From the NCBI GenBank assembly GCA_000995965.1, contig LBYD01000004.1, positions 1-64,000 of the forward strand: DNA of 64,000 nucleotides, written 5' to 3'. The DNA comes from Candidatus Moranbacteria bacterium GW2011_GWC2_40_12 (lineage in GTDB: Bacteria > Patescibacteria > Paceibacteria > Moranbacterales > UBA11712). The translations under genes and the position numbers were made by a program. The stretch's first letter is position 1, and the number at the start of each line of letters is the position of its first letter. This document shows, piece by piece, positions 7,934 to 15,769 of the stretch. The notes beneath the pieces are model-generated. The model made no database searches. It was not told the DNA's origin and worked only from the letters and a program-made list of their open reading frames with translations.

Positions 7934-8143
7934 GTGGAAGCCAACCCCGAAGTTGTTATAAAAGGCAACAGGACGCACTTGGTGTTCAAAGATGATGTCT
8001 CAATGAACGCCTTTGCAAAAAAAGCTACGGAAAAGCTGTTTGTTAGGTTTTGGGACTTAGTTCTCGCCTCGGGCGACTTCAACTCCCAATTAACCTTTTC
8101 AACGGAGGACTTCAAAGATTACATTGAGCCTCTACTGAAATGA
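7934..8143 (+). CDS. Unrecognised protein, 69 aa
   Basis: GTG 7934 is preferred because GAGGAGG lies seven bases upstream. In addition, the preceding 28 bases (GGGGGATTCAGT, then CCT.ACAAA) recur as the leader of the next gene, which marks them as untranslated. A longer reading from TTG 7865 would give 92 residues. No family recognised. Probably an operon with the following two genes. Confidence 0.6.
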   Translation: MEANPEVVIKGNRTHLVFKDDVSMNAFAKKATEKLFVRFWDLVLASGDFNSQLTFSTEDFKDYIEPLLK

Positions 8144-8195
8144 TAAATAGGGGGATTCAGTTCCTCACAAATTCAAGGTAAAGGGGGGGCAGATT

Positions 8196-8681
8196 ATGCC
8201 GAAATTAAAAAAGTTCGATGTGAGCATCTACTGGCGTTCTGTGTCTTTGGACGTGGTAATTCCCAAACAATATGTCTGGGAATTTATGGCTGAGTTTGGG
8301 AAAGCCTTTGTTATCACAGATGCCCGTGAAGGTGGTCAGTTCATCAAAGCCGTTGACGGCTATTACGAACATCCTGGCGGATGGCACATCCAAGTTAGCA
8401 TTACCGACAGCGAGGAGATGAAATTCTACGATTTCCTCCGTGGCTTCTGCCAGCAAAGAAACCTTTCTTTCCGTGAGCCTGGCAAAGACCTCATCAGCAT
8501 TCTTCGGGTTTTGCGGGAGCTAGAAGAAAAAGCGAATAAAGCTCCGATGGCCGAACTCCTTCAAATTCTCCCGCCTGAAGGCGAAGCGAAGGAGTTGTTG
8601 CGGATTGCCGAGCAGCTGAAGTTTCTTTACCTGAATTACGAATCCTACAGGCTGTCGGGAAAATACCAGGAGAAAGAATAA
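8196..8681 (+). CDS. Unrecognised protein, 161 aa
   Basis: A soluble protein with an N-terminal alpha/beta region (DVSIYWRSVSLDVVIP, residues 7-22) and a helical C-terminal half (LLQILPPEGEAKELLRIAEQ). AAAGGGGGGG about eight bases before ATG 8196 supports the start. The leader duplicates the leader of the 69-aa gene. No family recognised; it is the middle gene of a three-gene cassette. Confidence 0.65.
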   Translation: MPKLKKFDVSIYWRSVSLDVVIPKQYVWEFMAEFGKAFVITDAREGGQFIKAVDGYYEHPGGWHIQVSITDSEEMKFYDFLRGFCQQRNLSFREPGKDLISILRVLRELEEKANKAPMAELLQILPPEGEAKELLRIAEQLKFLYLNYESYRLSGKYQEKE

Positions 8682-8696
8682 AGAAAGGGGGGTCTT

Positions 8697-8951
8697 ATGA
8701 CTCGGATTTCCATGACGCCCGTGACCGATTGGGAATTCCCAATAATGAGATGGTTTTTCTTCTTCGGTTGGACTGGGATGATAAGCGGTTGCTCGTGGCT
8801 CCTCTGGTATTATAAGTTGCCACCGATGCCCGCTTCCATTCTGTGGCCGATTGGGTTGACCATTCTTTCGGTTCCCATTGCGTGGATATTGGGATGGAAA
8901 CTTCTCATCGGACCGCTATTTTGTGGGTTTATGGCACGACACAAATCCTGA
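8697..8951 (+). CDS. Small two-span membrane protein, 84 aa
   Basis: Two hydrophobic segments (about residues 18-41 and 46-78) separated by a Pro-rich turn (KLPPMPAS) predict a helical hairpin in the membrane. AAAGGGGGG lies eight bases before ATG 8697. Family unknown. It is the last gene of the three-gene cassette and is followed by a terminator. Confidence 0.65.
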   Translation: MTRISMTPVTDWEFPIMRWFFFFGWTGMISGCSWLLWYYKLPPMPASILWPIGLTILSVPIAWILGWKLLIGPLFCGFMARHKS

Positions 8952-8982
8952 AACTGAAAGATAATCTTTCGGAAAATTTGTT

Positions 8983-9017
8983 AGCAGGGCCTATGGAGGC
9001 AGTCCCTGCTTTTTTTA
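8983..9017 (+). terminator. Rho-independent terminator
   Basis: AGCAGGG (8983-8989) pairs with CCCTGCT (9004-9010), followed by eight T. Confidence 0.85.
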
Positions 9018-9020
9018 TTT

Positions 9021-9209
9021 CCTTTCTAGGGAGATACGGTTGAGACCTCCGATTTATCGGAGTAAGAACCCATACGGTCGTTATAGACCTTAGTGCAGGA
9101 CAACCGCAAAAGCTTGCTATAACAAAGAGCACCACACCAGGTGCTTTTTGTGTTATCGCCCAGGAAACGAACTATTTCAAGTGAGAATCTTGGAGTCCGC
9201 TCCGCTTTG
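9021..9209 (+). repeat. Cassette repeat CR4
   Basis: Complete copy of about 190 bases: box A at 9023-9036, CTCCG/CGGAG hairpin, box C CATACGGTCGTT, box D CAACCGCAAAAGCTTGC, terminator AGCACC/GGTGCT plus T5, and box E (CAGGAAACGAACTATTTC, then AGTCCGCTCCGCTT). A good reference copy because it has no insertion. Confidence 0.9.
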
Positions 9210-9215
9210 GAATAA

Positions 9216-9243
9216 TTGACATTTTGCCTGAAATCTATATGCT
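9216..9243 (+). promoter_or_regulatory. Sigma-70-type promoter
   Basis: TTGACA (9216-9221), 16-base spacer, TATGCT (9238-9243). The 5' leader that follows carries two hairpins, one of them ATGCGT/ACGCAT just upstream of the ribosome-binding site of the 9365 gene. Confidence 0.75.
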
Positions 9244-9364
9244 TGAAACAGCACATTTATAGGCACTGTCGGACGCGAGCTGAAAGCGGTCGCGTGGCAG
9301 CTTTATTCATCAACTCTCAACAGCCTGGATGCGTGAAAGGACGCATGGGCTAAAGGAGAAAAAA

Positions 9365-10114
9365 ATGAATAATTCGGACGTCAGGCTTAATGGTTGCGGT
9401 AGGACGGTTGTTTTTCAGCCAACGGCGACTGTCGGCATGGGAAAGGCAGAGCTGGGAATGGCGGACATGAAATTTTTCGAAGAACTCATCACTGGCATTC
9501 TTGACATGGATTTTGCACACGTGGCAACTCTCCAATGGCAAAGCGATTCCATTTCGGGCCAAAGTAGGTGCGGGGGCAAATTGATTATCAAAAAGTTAAT
9601 AAAAAAATCTGGCACCTATGACGGCGGATACCATCAGAATGCGGCGGAAAAAGTTCGCTTCACCTGTTCTAATCCCAAGTGCGGCCTTAATATGGTCCCG
9701 AAAATTCCCTTGTTTACGCTGCGAAGTTCATTTCTGCATTTGCTCCTGAAGCAAATGGTGCCCGGTTATCAAAGTGCTAATTTTTTCAATTGCTTGTCGG
9801 TAGTTCGAAATGATGGCTATTGTAGCCATAATCAACTGGGAGACGAAGGATGGGAATCCATCAGAAAAATGGGCACCATTACCATGCTGGGCAAAGTACT
9901 GTGGGGAGTCGAAAGAAACTTCTATAAAAACGAGTGCTTCGCGTTCAAAGACTATGACTTCAGCCTCCTGGCCGTTGAGGGTCTCAATACGTCCGAGGGA
10001 TGTGATGGTTTGGATCGGTGGCTTCAATTTTTGGTCTGCAAACTGCAAAAATTGGTAGGGGATTTGATTGGTCGCATTATCCCGTTAGCTATCGGACCCA
10101 AGAAAAGCTATTGA
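9365..10114 (+). CDS. Unrecognised protein, 249 aa
   Basis: ATG 9365 is chosen because AAAGGAG lies seven bases upstream; an upstream in-frame GTG (9329) would precede this site. The protein has ten or more cysteines, including FTCSNPKCG and a possible second cysteine/histidine cluster (DGYCSHNQ), which might bind metal. The C-terminus is hydrophobic (LVGDLIGRIIPLAIG). No family recognised. A single-gene cassette with its own promoter, hairpin leader and terminator. Confidence 0.7.
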   Translation: MNNSDVRLNGCGRTVVFQPTATVGMGKAELGMADMKFFEELITGILDMDFAHVATLQWQSDSISGQSRCGGKLIIKKLIKKSGTYDGGYHQNAAEKVRFTCSNPKCGLNMVPKIPLFTLRSSFLHLLLKQMVPGYQSANFFNCLSVVRNDGYCSHNQLGDEGWESIRKMGTITMLGKVLWGVERNFYKNECFAFKDYDFSLLAVEGLNTSEGCDGLDRWLQFLVCKLQKLVGDLIGRIIPLAIGPKKSY

Positions 10115-10140
10115 TGCCAACTTTTTTCGGGCAACTGCCC

Positions 10141-10166
10141 AGCCAGGCTCCCAAGTCTGGCTTTTT
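10141..10166 (+). terminator. Rho-independent terminator
   Basis: AGCCAG (10141-10146) pairs with CTGGCT (10157-10162) plus T5. It is related in sequence to the terminator at 7790 (shared CCCAGCCAG context) and runs straight into CR5. Confidence 0.8.
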
Positions 10167-10167
10167 C

Positions 10168-10345
10168 TTTTCTAGGGAGATACGGTGAAGTAGTGGTATC
10201 CATATCACTATAATCCTATATGGTCGTTAATAGACTTTAGCACAGCCCGCTCGCAACGCTTTCGCGTAGCGAATGCGGGCGAGGACAACCGCAAAAGTTT
10301 GCGATACTTTAGATAAGCTGAAACAGGGATAAAACCCTGTTTTTG
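10168..10345 (+). repeat. Cassette repeat CR5 (hairpin type II)
   Basis: Box A, then a different covarying hairpin (AGTGGTAT CC ATATCACT), box C, and an extra GC-rich hairpin (CCCGC, then GCGGG). Box D CAACCGCAAAAGTTTGC and the terminator ACAGGG/CCCTGT plus T5 follow. Box E is absent; the promoter of the next gene follows directly. Confidence 0.87.
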
Positions 10346-10360
10346 TGTGCAAATATGACC

Positions 10361-10389
10361 TTGACGAATACATCCACAAATGATATAAT
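10361..10389 (+). promoter_or_regulatory. Strong sigma-70-type promoter
   Basis: TTGACG (10361-10366), exactly 17 bases, TATAAT (10384-10389). It drives the 190-aa zinc-ribbon gene with a leader of about 55 bases. Confidence 0.85.
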
Positions 10390-10452
10390 CAACAATCTAC
10401 ATCCTTAGTGTTGTAGAAATTAAAGACGCTTGTGCGTCCCAGGAGGATTGAA

Positions 10453-11025
10453 ATGGCAAAAATCAGTATTGACACAAAATGTCACGGTTCATTCCAGTTT
10501 ACGCCAAAGCAAGATTATAGCCTTCCCGATGAAGCTGGATTTTCAGCCATCTTTAAGGGATGTCGCATGGCCATCAAGGAAATGGGAGAATTGGCAGAAC
10601 ATCTGGAGGTAATCAAAGTTTCACTTCACCAGGAAAAAGAAAACGATTACTTGAAGCTGAAAGCCGTGGCTGTTTTTTCCGACCAGTGCTCAGGCAAAGA
10701 AAAGTTTGAGGCACCCATTCAATTCAAGAGTCCGTACCTCAATCTTTCTGGTTGTGCCGAGACTGTGAGACTGGGCATTTTGAATGCAGTATATTTTGCC
10801 ATATCAAGGAGAATTCATTTAAAAGAGAAGGAGCTGAAACAGCTTCAAAGTTTTGGTTCGTTGCTAACACCTATCTGTTCTGGTCCGAAAAATACAATTT
10901 TTCCTCTCGCTAATTACAGGGACTGTCCTCAATGCGGATTACCAAATCCATTTAATTTTGAATGGGACCGCCATGCTGAACAGAAGCTTAAATGTGCGAG
11001 ATGTGGCAGCGAATTCAAACTCTAA
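10453..11025 (+). CDS. Unrecognised protein with C-terminal zinc ribbon, 190 aa
   Basis: ATG 10453 follows AGGAGG by six bases. Residues about 165-188 form a zinc ribbon with CPQCG and CARCG knuckles separated by about 20 residues. The N-terminal 150 residues are unrecognised and mixed alpha/beta. A nucleic-acid- or protein-binding role is possible but cannot be read directly. A single-gene cassette with its own promoter and terminator. Confidence 0.7.
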   Translation: MAKISIDTKCHGSFQFTPKQDYSLPDEAGFSAIFKGCRMAIKEMGELAEHLEVIKVSLHQEKENDYLKLKAVAVFSDQCSGKEKFEAPIQFKSPYLNLSGCAETVRLGILNAVYFAISRRIHLKEKELKQLQSFGSLLTPICSGPKNTIFPLANYRDCPQCGLPNPFNFEWDRHAEQKLKCARCGSEFKL

Positions 11026-11045
11026 AACTGATACTTATCGTGTAC

Positions 11046-11083
11046 GAGAGGGAGCATTGTGTTAGCAATCTCCCTCTCTTTCT
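11046..11083 (+). terminator. Rho-independent terminator
   Basis: GAGAGGGA (11046-11053) pairs with TCCCTCTC (11071-11078), followed by a T-rich tract that merges with box A of CR6. Confidence 0.85.
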
Positions 11084-11351
11084 TTTTTCTGGGGAGATAC
11101 GGTTGAGACCTCCGATTTATCGGAGTAAGAACCCATATGGTCGTTCGTCCCGATTTATCGGGATGACAAAATAGACTTTAGCTAATTCGTTAAACTAAGA
11201 CAGGCTTGCCTGCCGTAGCTTTAGCGAAGGCAGGACAACCGCAAAAGCTTTTGATTTTTGTCGAAATTTATAATTTCGCAACAAAACTCAAATCCGCCTC
11301 TGGCGGATGCAATTCAAATATACAAAAGCAGGGACAAAACCCTGTTTTTTC
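11083..11351 (+). repeat. Cassette repeat CR6
   Basis: Boxes A, hairpin I, C, an inserted TCCCGA/TCGGGA hairpin, a CCTGCC/GGCAGG hairpin and box D (CAACCGCAAAAGCTTTT). About 70 bases of unrelated sequence precede the terminator CAGGG ACAAAA CCCTG plus T6. Box E is missing here, but an orphan box E lies at 13480-13535 beyond the sigma-factor operon, as if that operon had been inserted into this copy. Confidence 0.85.
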
Positions 11352-11453
11352 GATCCCGACCCGCGTCACTTTTGTGCAATTATTGACCGATTTTAAAATC
11401 ATTAAAGAAAACAAAAATACAGAAATTCGTATTATATATTGATTTTCTACATT

Positions 11454-12029
11454 ATGGATAAACAGAAATCCCTTTCGGACACTGCTTTAGTTGAACTGGC
11501 GACAAAAAATCCTGAATCGTTCGGGATTTTAATGGAACGGTATCAGGGACCGCTTTTTCACTATATCCGTCGAATCGCGCAGCTTTCCAAAGAGGATACG
11601 GAAGATTTACTGCAGGAAGTGTTCATTAAGATTTATCAAAAATTAAATGAATACAATGACGAGTTGAAATTTTCCAGCTGGGCATACCGCATCGCCCATA
11701 ATCATGTCATTGACTATTTTCGCAAGACAAGCGCCAGACCGCGTACGAACTCGCTTGAAGACAGTGAATGGGAGAAGCTAATTCACTCCAGTGTTCATGT
11801 TGAGAAAGATATTGCTGACGGAGATTGCGCGAAAAAAATAAAAATTTGCATTGGCAATCTGCCCGTTCACTACAGAGAGGTACTCATTCTGCGATTTATC
11901 GAAGAAAAAGAATACGAAGAAATTATGGATATTCTAAAAAAACCGAAGGGAACAGTCGCGACGCTCATCAAACGCGGAAAAGAAATGCTGGTTAAAAGAC
12001 TGGAAGAAGAAAATATTAATTGTTTTTAA
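11454..12029 (+). CDS. ECF-type RNA polymerase sigma factor
   Basis: A 191-residue sigma-70-family extracytoplasmic-function factor. Region 2 spans about residues 25-90 (RYQGPLFHYIRRIA, then DLLQEVFIKIYQKL with the -10-binding helix, then FSSWAYRIAHNHVIDYFRK). Region 4 spans about 130-185 (LPVHYREVLILRFIEEKEYE, then the HTH around KPKGTVATLIKRGKEML). ATG 11454 is preferred over TTG 11439 by family length; no Shine-Dalgarno site is seen. It directly precedes a membrane protein (4-base gap) that probably acts as its anti-sigma partner. It would direct RNA polymerase to stress or envelope genes. Confidence 0.93.
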   Translation: MDKQKSLSDTALVELATKNPESFGILMERYQGPLFHYIRRIAQLSKEDTEDLLQEVFIKIYQKLNEYNDELKFSSWAYRIAHNHVIDYFRKTSARPRTNSLEDSEWEKLIHSSVHVEKDIADGDCAKKIKICIGNLPVHYREVLILRFIEEKEYEEIMDILKKPKGTVATLIKRGKEMLVKRLEEENINCF

Positions 12030-12033
12030 TGAT

Positions 12034-12789
12034 ATGAAAAATCTGATTCAAGACACCATTGAAAAAATAAAAGAACAGCGCATTTCGCCCGAGCCGAAAT
12101 GGAAATATCTGGTGAAAAAATACTTTCTGTGGGCTCTGTTTGCAGCCGTTTTGATTTTGGCGGCGATTTCTTTTTCCGCGGCGTATGACAACGCAAATAA
12201 TCTGGATTGGGATTTATATCGCTTTATACATCAAAGCAGGTTTTTATATATTCTCTCAATCCTTCCTTATTTTTGGATAATTCTAATTGCCATCTTTTTG
12301 ATAGCTGCCTTTTTTGAGATTCGCAAAACTGAAACTGGCTATCGCTATAGCTGGTCTAGAATATTATTGATAATTGCTGGTGGCATCGCAGTTTTCGGTG
12401 GATTTATATCTTTGCTTGGTTTTGGCGGAAAATTAAATTCAAAACTGGTAAAAGAAGTTCCTTTTTATAGCCAACACATGATGGTTACAAAGGAATCGCA
12501 GTGGATGCAACCGTCAAGAGGATTTTTGGCGGGAACAATTACATATGTTTCTGAAAATAAGATAGGAATTAAAGATTTAAACAGCGATGACTGGAATATT
12601 AATATTGACGATAATACACTAGTCAAGCCATCGGTAAATATTTCTCGAGAAGAAATGATAAAGATAATAGGAACAAAGACGGATGAGAATAATTTCAAGG
12701 CGAAAGAAATTCGCCCTTGGACGGGAAAGGGAGAAAGAAAGGGGAGTAACGGTCAAGGCAATAGAAGCTCCAGGGCGCGGGGAAATTGA
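12034..12789 (+). CDS. Three-span membrane protein, putative anti-sigma factor
   Basis: 251 residues. A cytoplasmic N-terminal tail of about 27 residues is followed by membrane segments near 28-48, 70-93 and 108-130, then a soluble domain (about 145-230). The tail at the C-terminus is basic and low-complexity (GKGERKGSNGQGNRSS). It has no clear zinc anti-sigma motif. The call as sigma regulator rests on its position four bases after the ECF sigma gene and on the membrane topology, not on sequence homology I can see. Confidence 0.65.
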   Translation: MKNLIQDTIEKIKEQRISPEPKWKYLVKKYFLWALFAAVLILAAISFSAAYDNANNLDWDLYRFIHQSRFLYILSILPYFWIILIAIFLIAAFFEIRKTETGYRYSWSRILLIIAGGIAVFGGFISLLGFGGKLNSKLVKEVPFYSQHMMVTKESQWMQPSRGFLAGTITYVSENKIGIKDLNSDDWNINIDDNTLVKPSVNISREEMIKIIGTKTDENNFKAKEIRPWTGKGERKGSNGQGNRSSRARGN

Positions 12790-12864
12790 AGGTCTGAAAA
12801 CTTTTCCGAAAATATCCGTTCTATATTGTGCCGGCAATAAAGAATTAACAATTAGAAAACAACT

Positions 12865-13287
12865 ATGACAAAGAAAGGAATTATGCTGGGAGTTCTCGGT
12901 CTCGCAGTCGCGGGGACGGTGGCATACGCAACGGGAGCCTTGGCTTATCGGGGGGATCCGAACCAAAAGGGTCCTAACAATAATCCCGAAAGGCATGAAG
13001 CGATACTCAAGGCTTTTGAAAACAAAGACTACGCGGCATGGAAAGCTCAAATGGGTGATCGCGGAGCGGCTCGCAGAGTAACTGAACAAAATTTCGCTCG
13101 CTTTGCGGAAATGCGCCAGTTGAGATTGGATGGAAAAACAACTGAAGCAGATGCGATTCGCGCAGAATTGGGACTTGGACAAGGCAACGGAAAAGGCAAT
13201 GGGCAGAATAACGGACAGCGCGGGCAAAATCGAGGGGGAAATTTTGTTGACGCGAATGGAGATGGAAAATGCGACCGACTGCAATAG
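12865..13287 (+). CDS. Secreted protein with Ca-binding-like C-terminus
   Basis: 140 residues with a signal peptide-like N-terminus (residues 1-28, hydrophobic MLGVLGLAVAGTVAYATGA). The mature region is charged and helical (RHEAILKAFENKDYAAWKAQ), followed by a Gly/Asn/Gln-rich linker and a final VDANGDGKCDR, which resembles an EF-hand/dockerin loop. It is the third gene of the sigma-factor operon and could be the exported sensor or an output of the sigma regulon. Terminated by a perfect 18-bp hairpin. Confidence 0.75.
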   Translation: MTKKGIMLGVLGLAVAGTVAYATGALAYRGDPNQKGPNNNPERHEAILKAFENKDYAAWKAQMGDRGAARRVTEQNFARFAEMRQLRLDGKTTEADAIRAELGLGQGNGKGNGQNNGQRGQNRGGNFVDANGDGKCDRLQ

Positions 13288-13294
13288 CATTGTT

Positions 13295-13334
13295 AAACCA
13301 AAAGAAGAACATTCAGATGTTCTTCTTTTGGTTT
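13295..13334 (+). terminator. Perfect 18-bp hairpin terminator
   Basis: Arms 13295-13312 and 13317-13334 are perfectly complementary with a TCAG loop. The A-rich left arm and TTTGGTTT end allow termination in either direction. Confidence 0.85.
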
Positions 13335-13364
13335 CCTAGTGACACAACTGATATTTTTTAACTC

Positions 13365-13399
13365 TAACCCGACCCAACATTGAATGTTGGGTCGGGTTA
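13365..13399. terminator. Perfect 16-bp hairpin
   Basis: TAACCCGACCCAACAT (13365-13380) and its exact complement (13384-13399) enclose TGA. A second strong hairpin only 30 bases after the first; no T run downstream, so its role is unclear. Confidence 0.7.
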
Positions 13400-13479
13400 A
13401 TTTTTGCGGATATGTATTTGAATACTTACCTCGGTAAGTATTTTTTATTGCCCCGTAGGAGCGTAGCGACTTTTCGGGG

Positions 13480-13535
13480 CGTTATCACCCAGGAAATGGT
13501 TCATTTCGAGGGAGATATTTGGAGACCGCTCCGCT
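13480..13535 (+). repeat. Orphan box E of the cassette repeat
   Basis: ATCACCCAGGAAATGGTTC, then TTTCGAGGGAGATATTTGGAG and CGCTCCGCTT match box E of other copies. No boxes A-D precede it, except those of CR6 about 2.1 kb upstream. Confidence 0.8.
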
Positions 13536-13544
13536 TAAGTGTGA

Positions 13545-13550
13545 TATAAT
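13545..13550 (+). promoter_or_regulatory. -10 box of a leaderless gene
   Basis: TATAAT ends seven bases before the ATG at 13558, so transcription should start at or next to the start codon. The box E segment upstream offers only a weak -35. Confidence 0.7.
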
Positions 13551-13557
13551 CAAAAAT

Positions 13558-14100
13558 ATGGAAATCAAAGACGAAATTATCACAGCCAACGGGAAAACAA
13601 TTTCAATACCAGAGGATACTAAAAAGCATCTATCGGCTCATCCTGATGTTTTGGAATTTCTGGAAGAGGCTATATCAAAAACGGTTGTTCCTGAGAAGGC
13701 GAAATATTTTGAGGGAGCAATAAATCTTGGACGAATTATCGGAGAATCAAAACTTATTGAGACTGAAAAAATCATGCCCAATGAAAAAACCACATTCGCT
13801 TTCAGGCTGGAGAGAAAATATCCGTCCCGAGTAATCAAGAACGAAAAGGGGATGCTTTGCGATTCGGTGACTATCGAAATAAAATTCGATAATGTAAAAA
13901 AAGAATATTACCTTTCAACTGCTTATGTTGGTTTTCCTTGTCCGTATGAGCCATTCTATATTAGCGATGAAACAAGTGATGAATTCAAACAGGCTCTTGA
14001 TTTTTGGTGCAAGCACGCTCTAGTTTATGATTCAGTAATAATGGATTCGGCCTTTGAGGCTTCTTGGGACGAGGTGCTAAAAAAATATCCGTCAGGATGA
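13558..14100 (+). CDS. Unrecognised protein, 180 aa
   Basis: A soluble alpha/beta protein. The N-terminal part (EIITANGKTISIPEDTKKHLSAHP) resembles the start of small phage- or toxin-like proteins but gives no firm match. The -10 box placement indicates a leaderless transcript from ATG 13558 rather than the upstream TTG 13519 inside box E. The last codons (KKYPSG, TGA) lie at the edge of truncated repeat CR7, so the C-terminus may have been set by recombination. Single-gene cassette. Confidence 0.65.
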   Translation: MEIKDEIITANGKTISIPEDTKKHLSAHPDVLEFLEEAISKTVVPEKAKYFEGAINLGRIIGESKLIETEKIMPNEKTTFAFRLERKYPSRVIKNEKGMLCDSVTIEIKFDNVKKEYYLSTAYVGFPCPYEPFYISDETSDEFKQALDFWCKHALVYDSVIMDSAFEASWDEVLKKYPSG

Positions 14101-14246
14101 GATGAACCTACATGGTCGTTAATAGACTTTAGCAACAGCCCGCCTGCAACGCTTCTGCGTAGCAGATGCGGGCAGGGACAACCGCAAAAGTTTGCAGATT
14201 CTTTCAAATAACAAAAGCAGGGATAAAACCCTGTTTTTGCGTTATT
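14087..14246 (+). repeat. Cassette repeat CR7 (5'-truncated)
   Basis: Box A and most of the first hairpin are missing. The copy begins around ATCCGTCAGGATGAG, overlapping the stop codon of the preceding gene. It continues with box C (CATGGTCGTT), a GCCCGC/GCGGGC hairpin, box D CAACCGCAAAAGTTTGC and the terminator CAGGG ATAAAA CCCTG plus T5. Confidence 0.8.
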
Positions 14247-14257
14247 TGACATTTCAC

Positions 14258-14286
14258 TTGACTTTCCATATCAAAAATGATACAAT
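14258..14286 (+). promoter_or_regulatory. Sigma-70-type promoter for fic
   Basis: TTGACT (14258-14263), 17-base spacer, TACAAT (14281-14286), 28 bases before the ATG at 14315. Confidence 0.8.
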
Positions 14287-14314
14287 TATGGCATATAAAT
14301 GATATAAAAAATAT

Positions 14315-15376
14315 ATGCAAGCCAAAAGCGACAAACTGAACAAAAGACAAGATGCTGTTTTAGCCATAATTTCCGCCAATAAAACGGCATCTATCGGACA
14401 AATATTTGAGCATATTCAAAAGAGCTTGGGCGAGGTCACCAGGATTACCATTTCCAGAGATTTGGAAAAAATGCTGGAGATGAACCTGATTGAGAGACAG
14501 GGTGCTGGACGGTCTGTTATTTATTTGCTGTCGCCTCAATATTCAATATTGAAGAAGATAGATGTTGAAAAGTATTTTTCCCAAGACCCCGACCAGCGAG
14601 AAATCAGGGAGAAATTTAACTTTGATATTTTCAGCCAGCTGAAAGGTATTTTTTCCGATGCCGAAAAAAACAAGCTAACCGAATTGGATGAGGCTTACAA
14701 AGAAAAAATAAAGAATATTTCTCCCGATGCTCTCAAAAAAGAAATAGAAAGACTCAACATTGATTTCAGCTGGAAATCTTCAAAAATCGAGGGAAACACT
14801 TATAGCCTCTTGGAAACGGAACAACTCATCAAGAATCAGAAAGAAGCCTCCGGACACTCCAAAGAAGAGGCGACAATGATTCTCAATCACAAGAAAGCTT
14901 TGGAATATATTGGCAGCAACAAAAAGGAGCTTCAATCCGTTTCTGCCTCTAAAATAGAAGACATTCATTCTTTACTGGTGGATGGCTTGGACGTGACAAA
15001 AAATTTGAGGAAGACTTTGGTCGGGATAACGGGCACAAATTACAAACCGCTAGACAATGAATTTCAAATCAAAGAAGCTTTGGAAAAAACTTGCAAGCTG
15101 GTGAATGAAACGAAAGACGTTTTTGAAAAAGCAATCGTATTGATGCTCCTCATTGCCTATATCCAGCCTTTTGTCGATGGGAACAAACGCACCAGCCGAC
15201 TTTCCGGCAATGCCATTTTGCAATCCTTCGATTCTTGCCCGCTTTCTTACCGCAGTATGGACGAAATCGAATACAAGAAAGCAATACTGCTCTTTTATGA
15301 GCAGAACAATATTTCATATTTCAAAGAACTCTTCTTGAAGCAATTTGAGTTTGCGGTGGAAAATTATTTTGGATGA
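14315..15376 (+). CDS. Fic-family protein with altered active site
   Basis: 353 residues. The N-terminal winged-helix DNA-binding domain spans about residues 8-75 (RQDAVLAIISANK, then ITISRDLEKMLEMNLIERQG). An inhibitory-helix motif SSKIEGN (about 154-160) matches the (S/T)xxxE(G/N) class II signature. The Fic core is QPFVDGNKRTSR (about 280-291). Fic enzymes transfer AMP or other nucleotidyl groups using the His of HPFx(D/E)GN; here that His is Gln. The rest of the loop, including the Asp, Asn and both Arg, is intact. So the protein is probably defective in, or altered for, AMPylation and might act as a regulator. It is a single-gene cassette with its own promoter. Confidence 0.92.
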   Translation: MQAKSDKLNKRQDAVLAIISANKTASIGQIFEHIQKSLGEVTRITISRDLEKMLEMNLIERQGAGRSVIYLLSPQYSILKKIDVEKYFSQDPDQREIREKFNFDIFSQLKGIFSDAEKNKLTELDEAYKEKIKNISPDALKKEIERLNIDFSWKSSKIEGNTYSLLETEQLIKNQKEASGHSKEEATMILNHKKALEYIGSNKKELQSVSASKIEDIHSLLVDGLDVTKNLRKTLVGITGTNYKPLDNEFQIKEALEKTCKLVNETKDVFEKAIVLMLLIAYIQPFVDGNKRTSRLSGNAILQSFDSCPLSYRSMDEIEYKKAILLFYEQNNISYFKELFLKQFEFAVENYFG

Positions 15377-15432
15377 GGCGAAAATAAATCCCTAAATCTT
15401 TCACGAAACATCTTCCCATCCAAAGCGGAGAA

Positions 15433-15720
15433 ACTTTCTAGGGAGATATTTATCCCGTAGCTAAGTGTAACTTATACTACTGGGACGGTTGAGACCTCCG
15501 ATTTATCGGAGTAAGAACCCATATGGTCGTTAATAGACCTTAGCATCAGGACAACCGCAAAAGTTTGCTATTCATAAAGGGAAAAAAGACAAGTTTATTT
15601 CCAGTGGGATAAACTTTGACATAGATTGGACATCGCAAAGACAGGGCACATCACTCTGTTTTTGTGTATCCGCTAGGAAACGAACTATTTTGAGGGAGAT
15701 TTTTGGAGTCCGCTCCGCTG
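15433..15720 (+). repeat. Cassette repeat CR8
   Basis: Complete, with the nested TCCCGTAG/CTACTGGGA hairpin also seen in CR2 but with a different inner tip (TAAGT/ACTTA), then hairpin I, box C and box D (CAACCGCAAAAGTTTGC). A TTTATTTCCAGTGGGATAAA segment shared with CR1 follows, then the terminator ACAGGGC/CACTCTGT plus T5 and full box E. It accounts for the 393-base gap. Confidence 0.88.
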
Positions 15721-15769
15721 AAATTATCAGTAGCTCAAAACGTAATAATAAGAACGATAAATCAATTTT

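Noticed and set aside
12619..13290. 223-codon antisense frame over the sigma operon end
   Set aside because: It covers the membrane and secreted genes and two hairpins; no coding features of its own.
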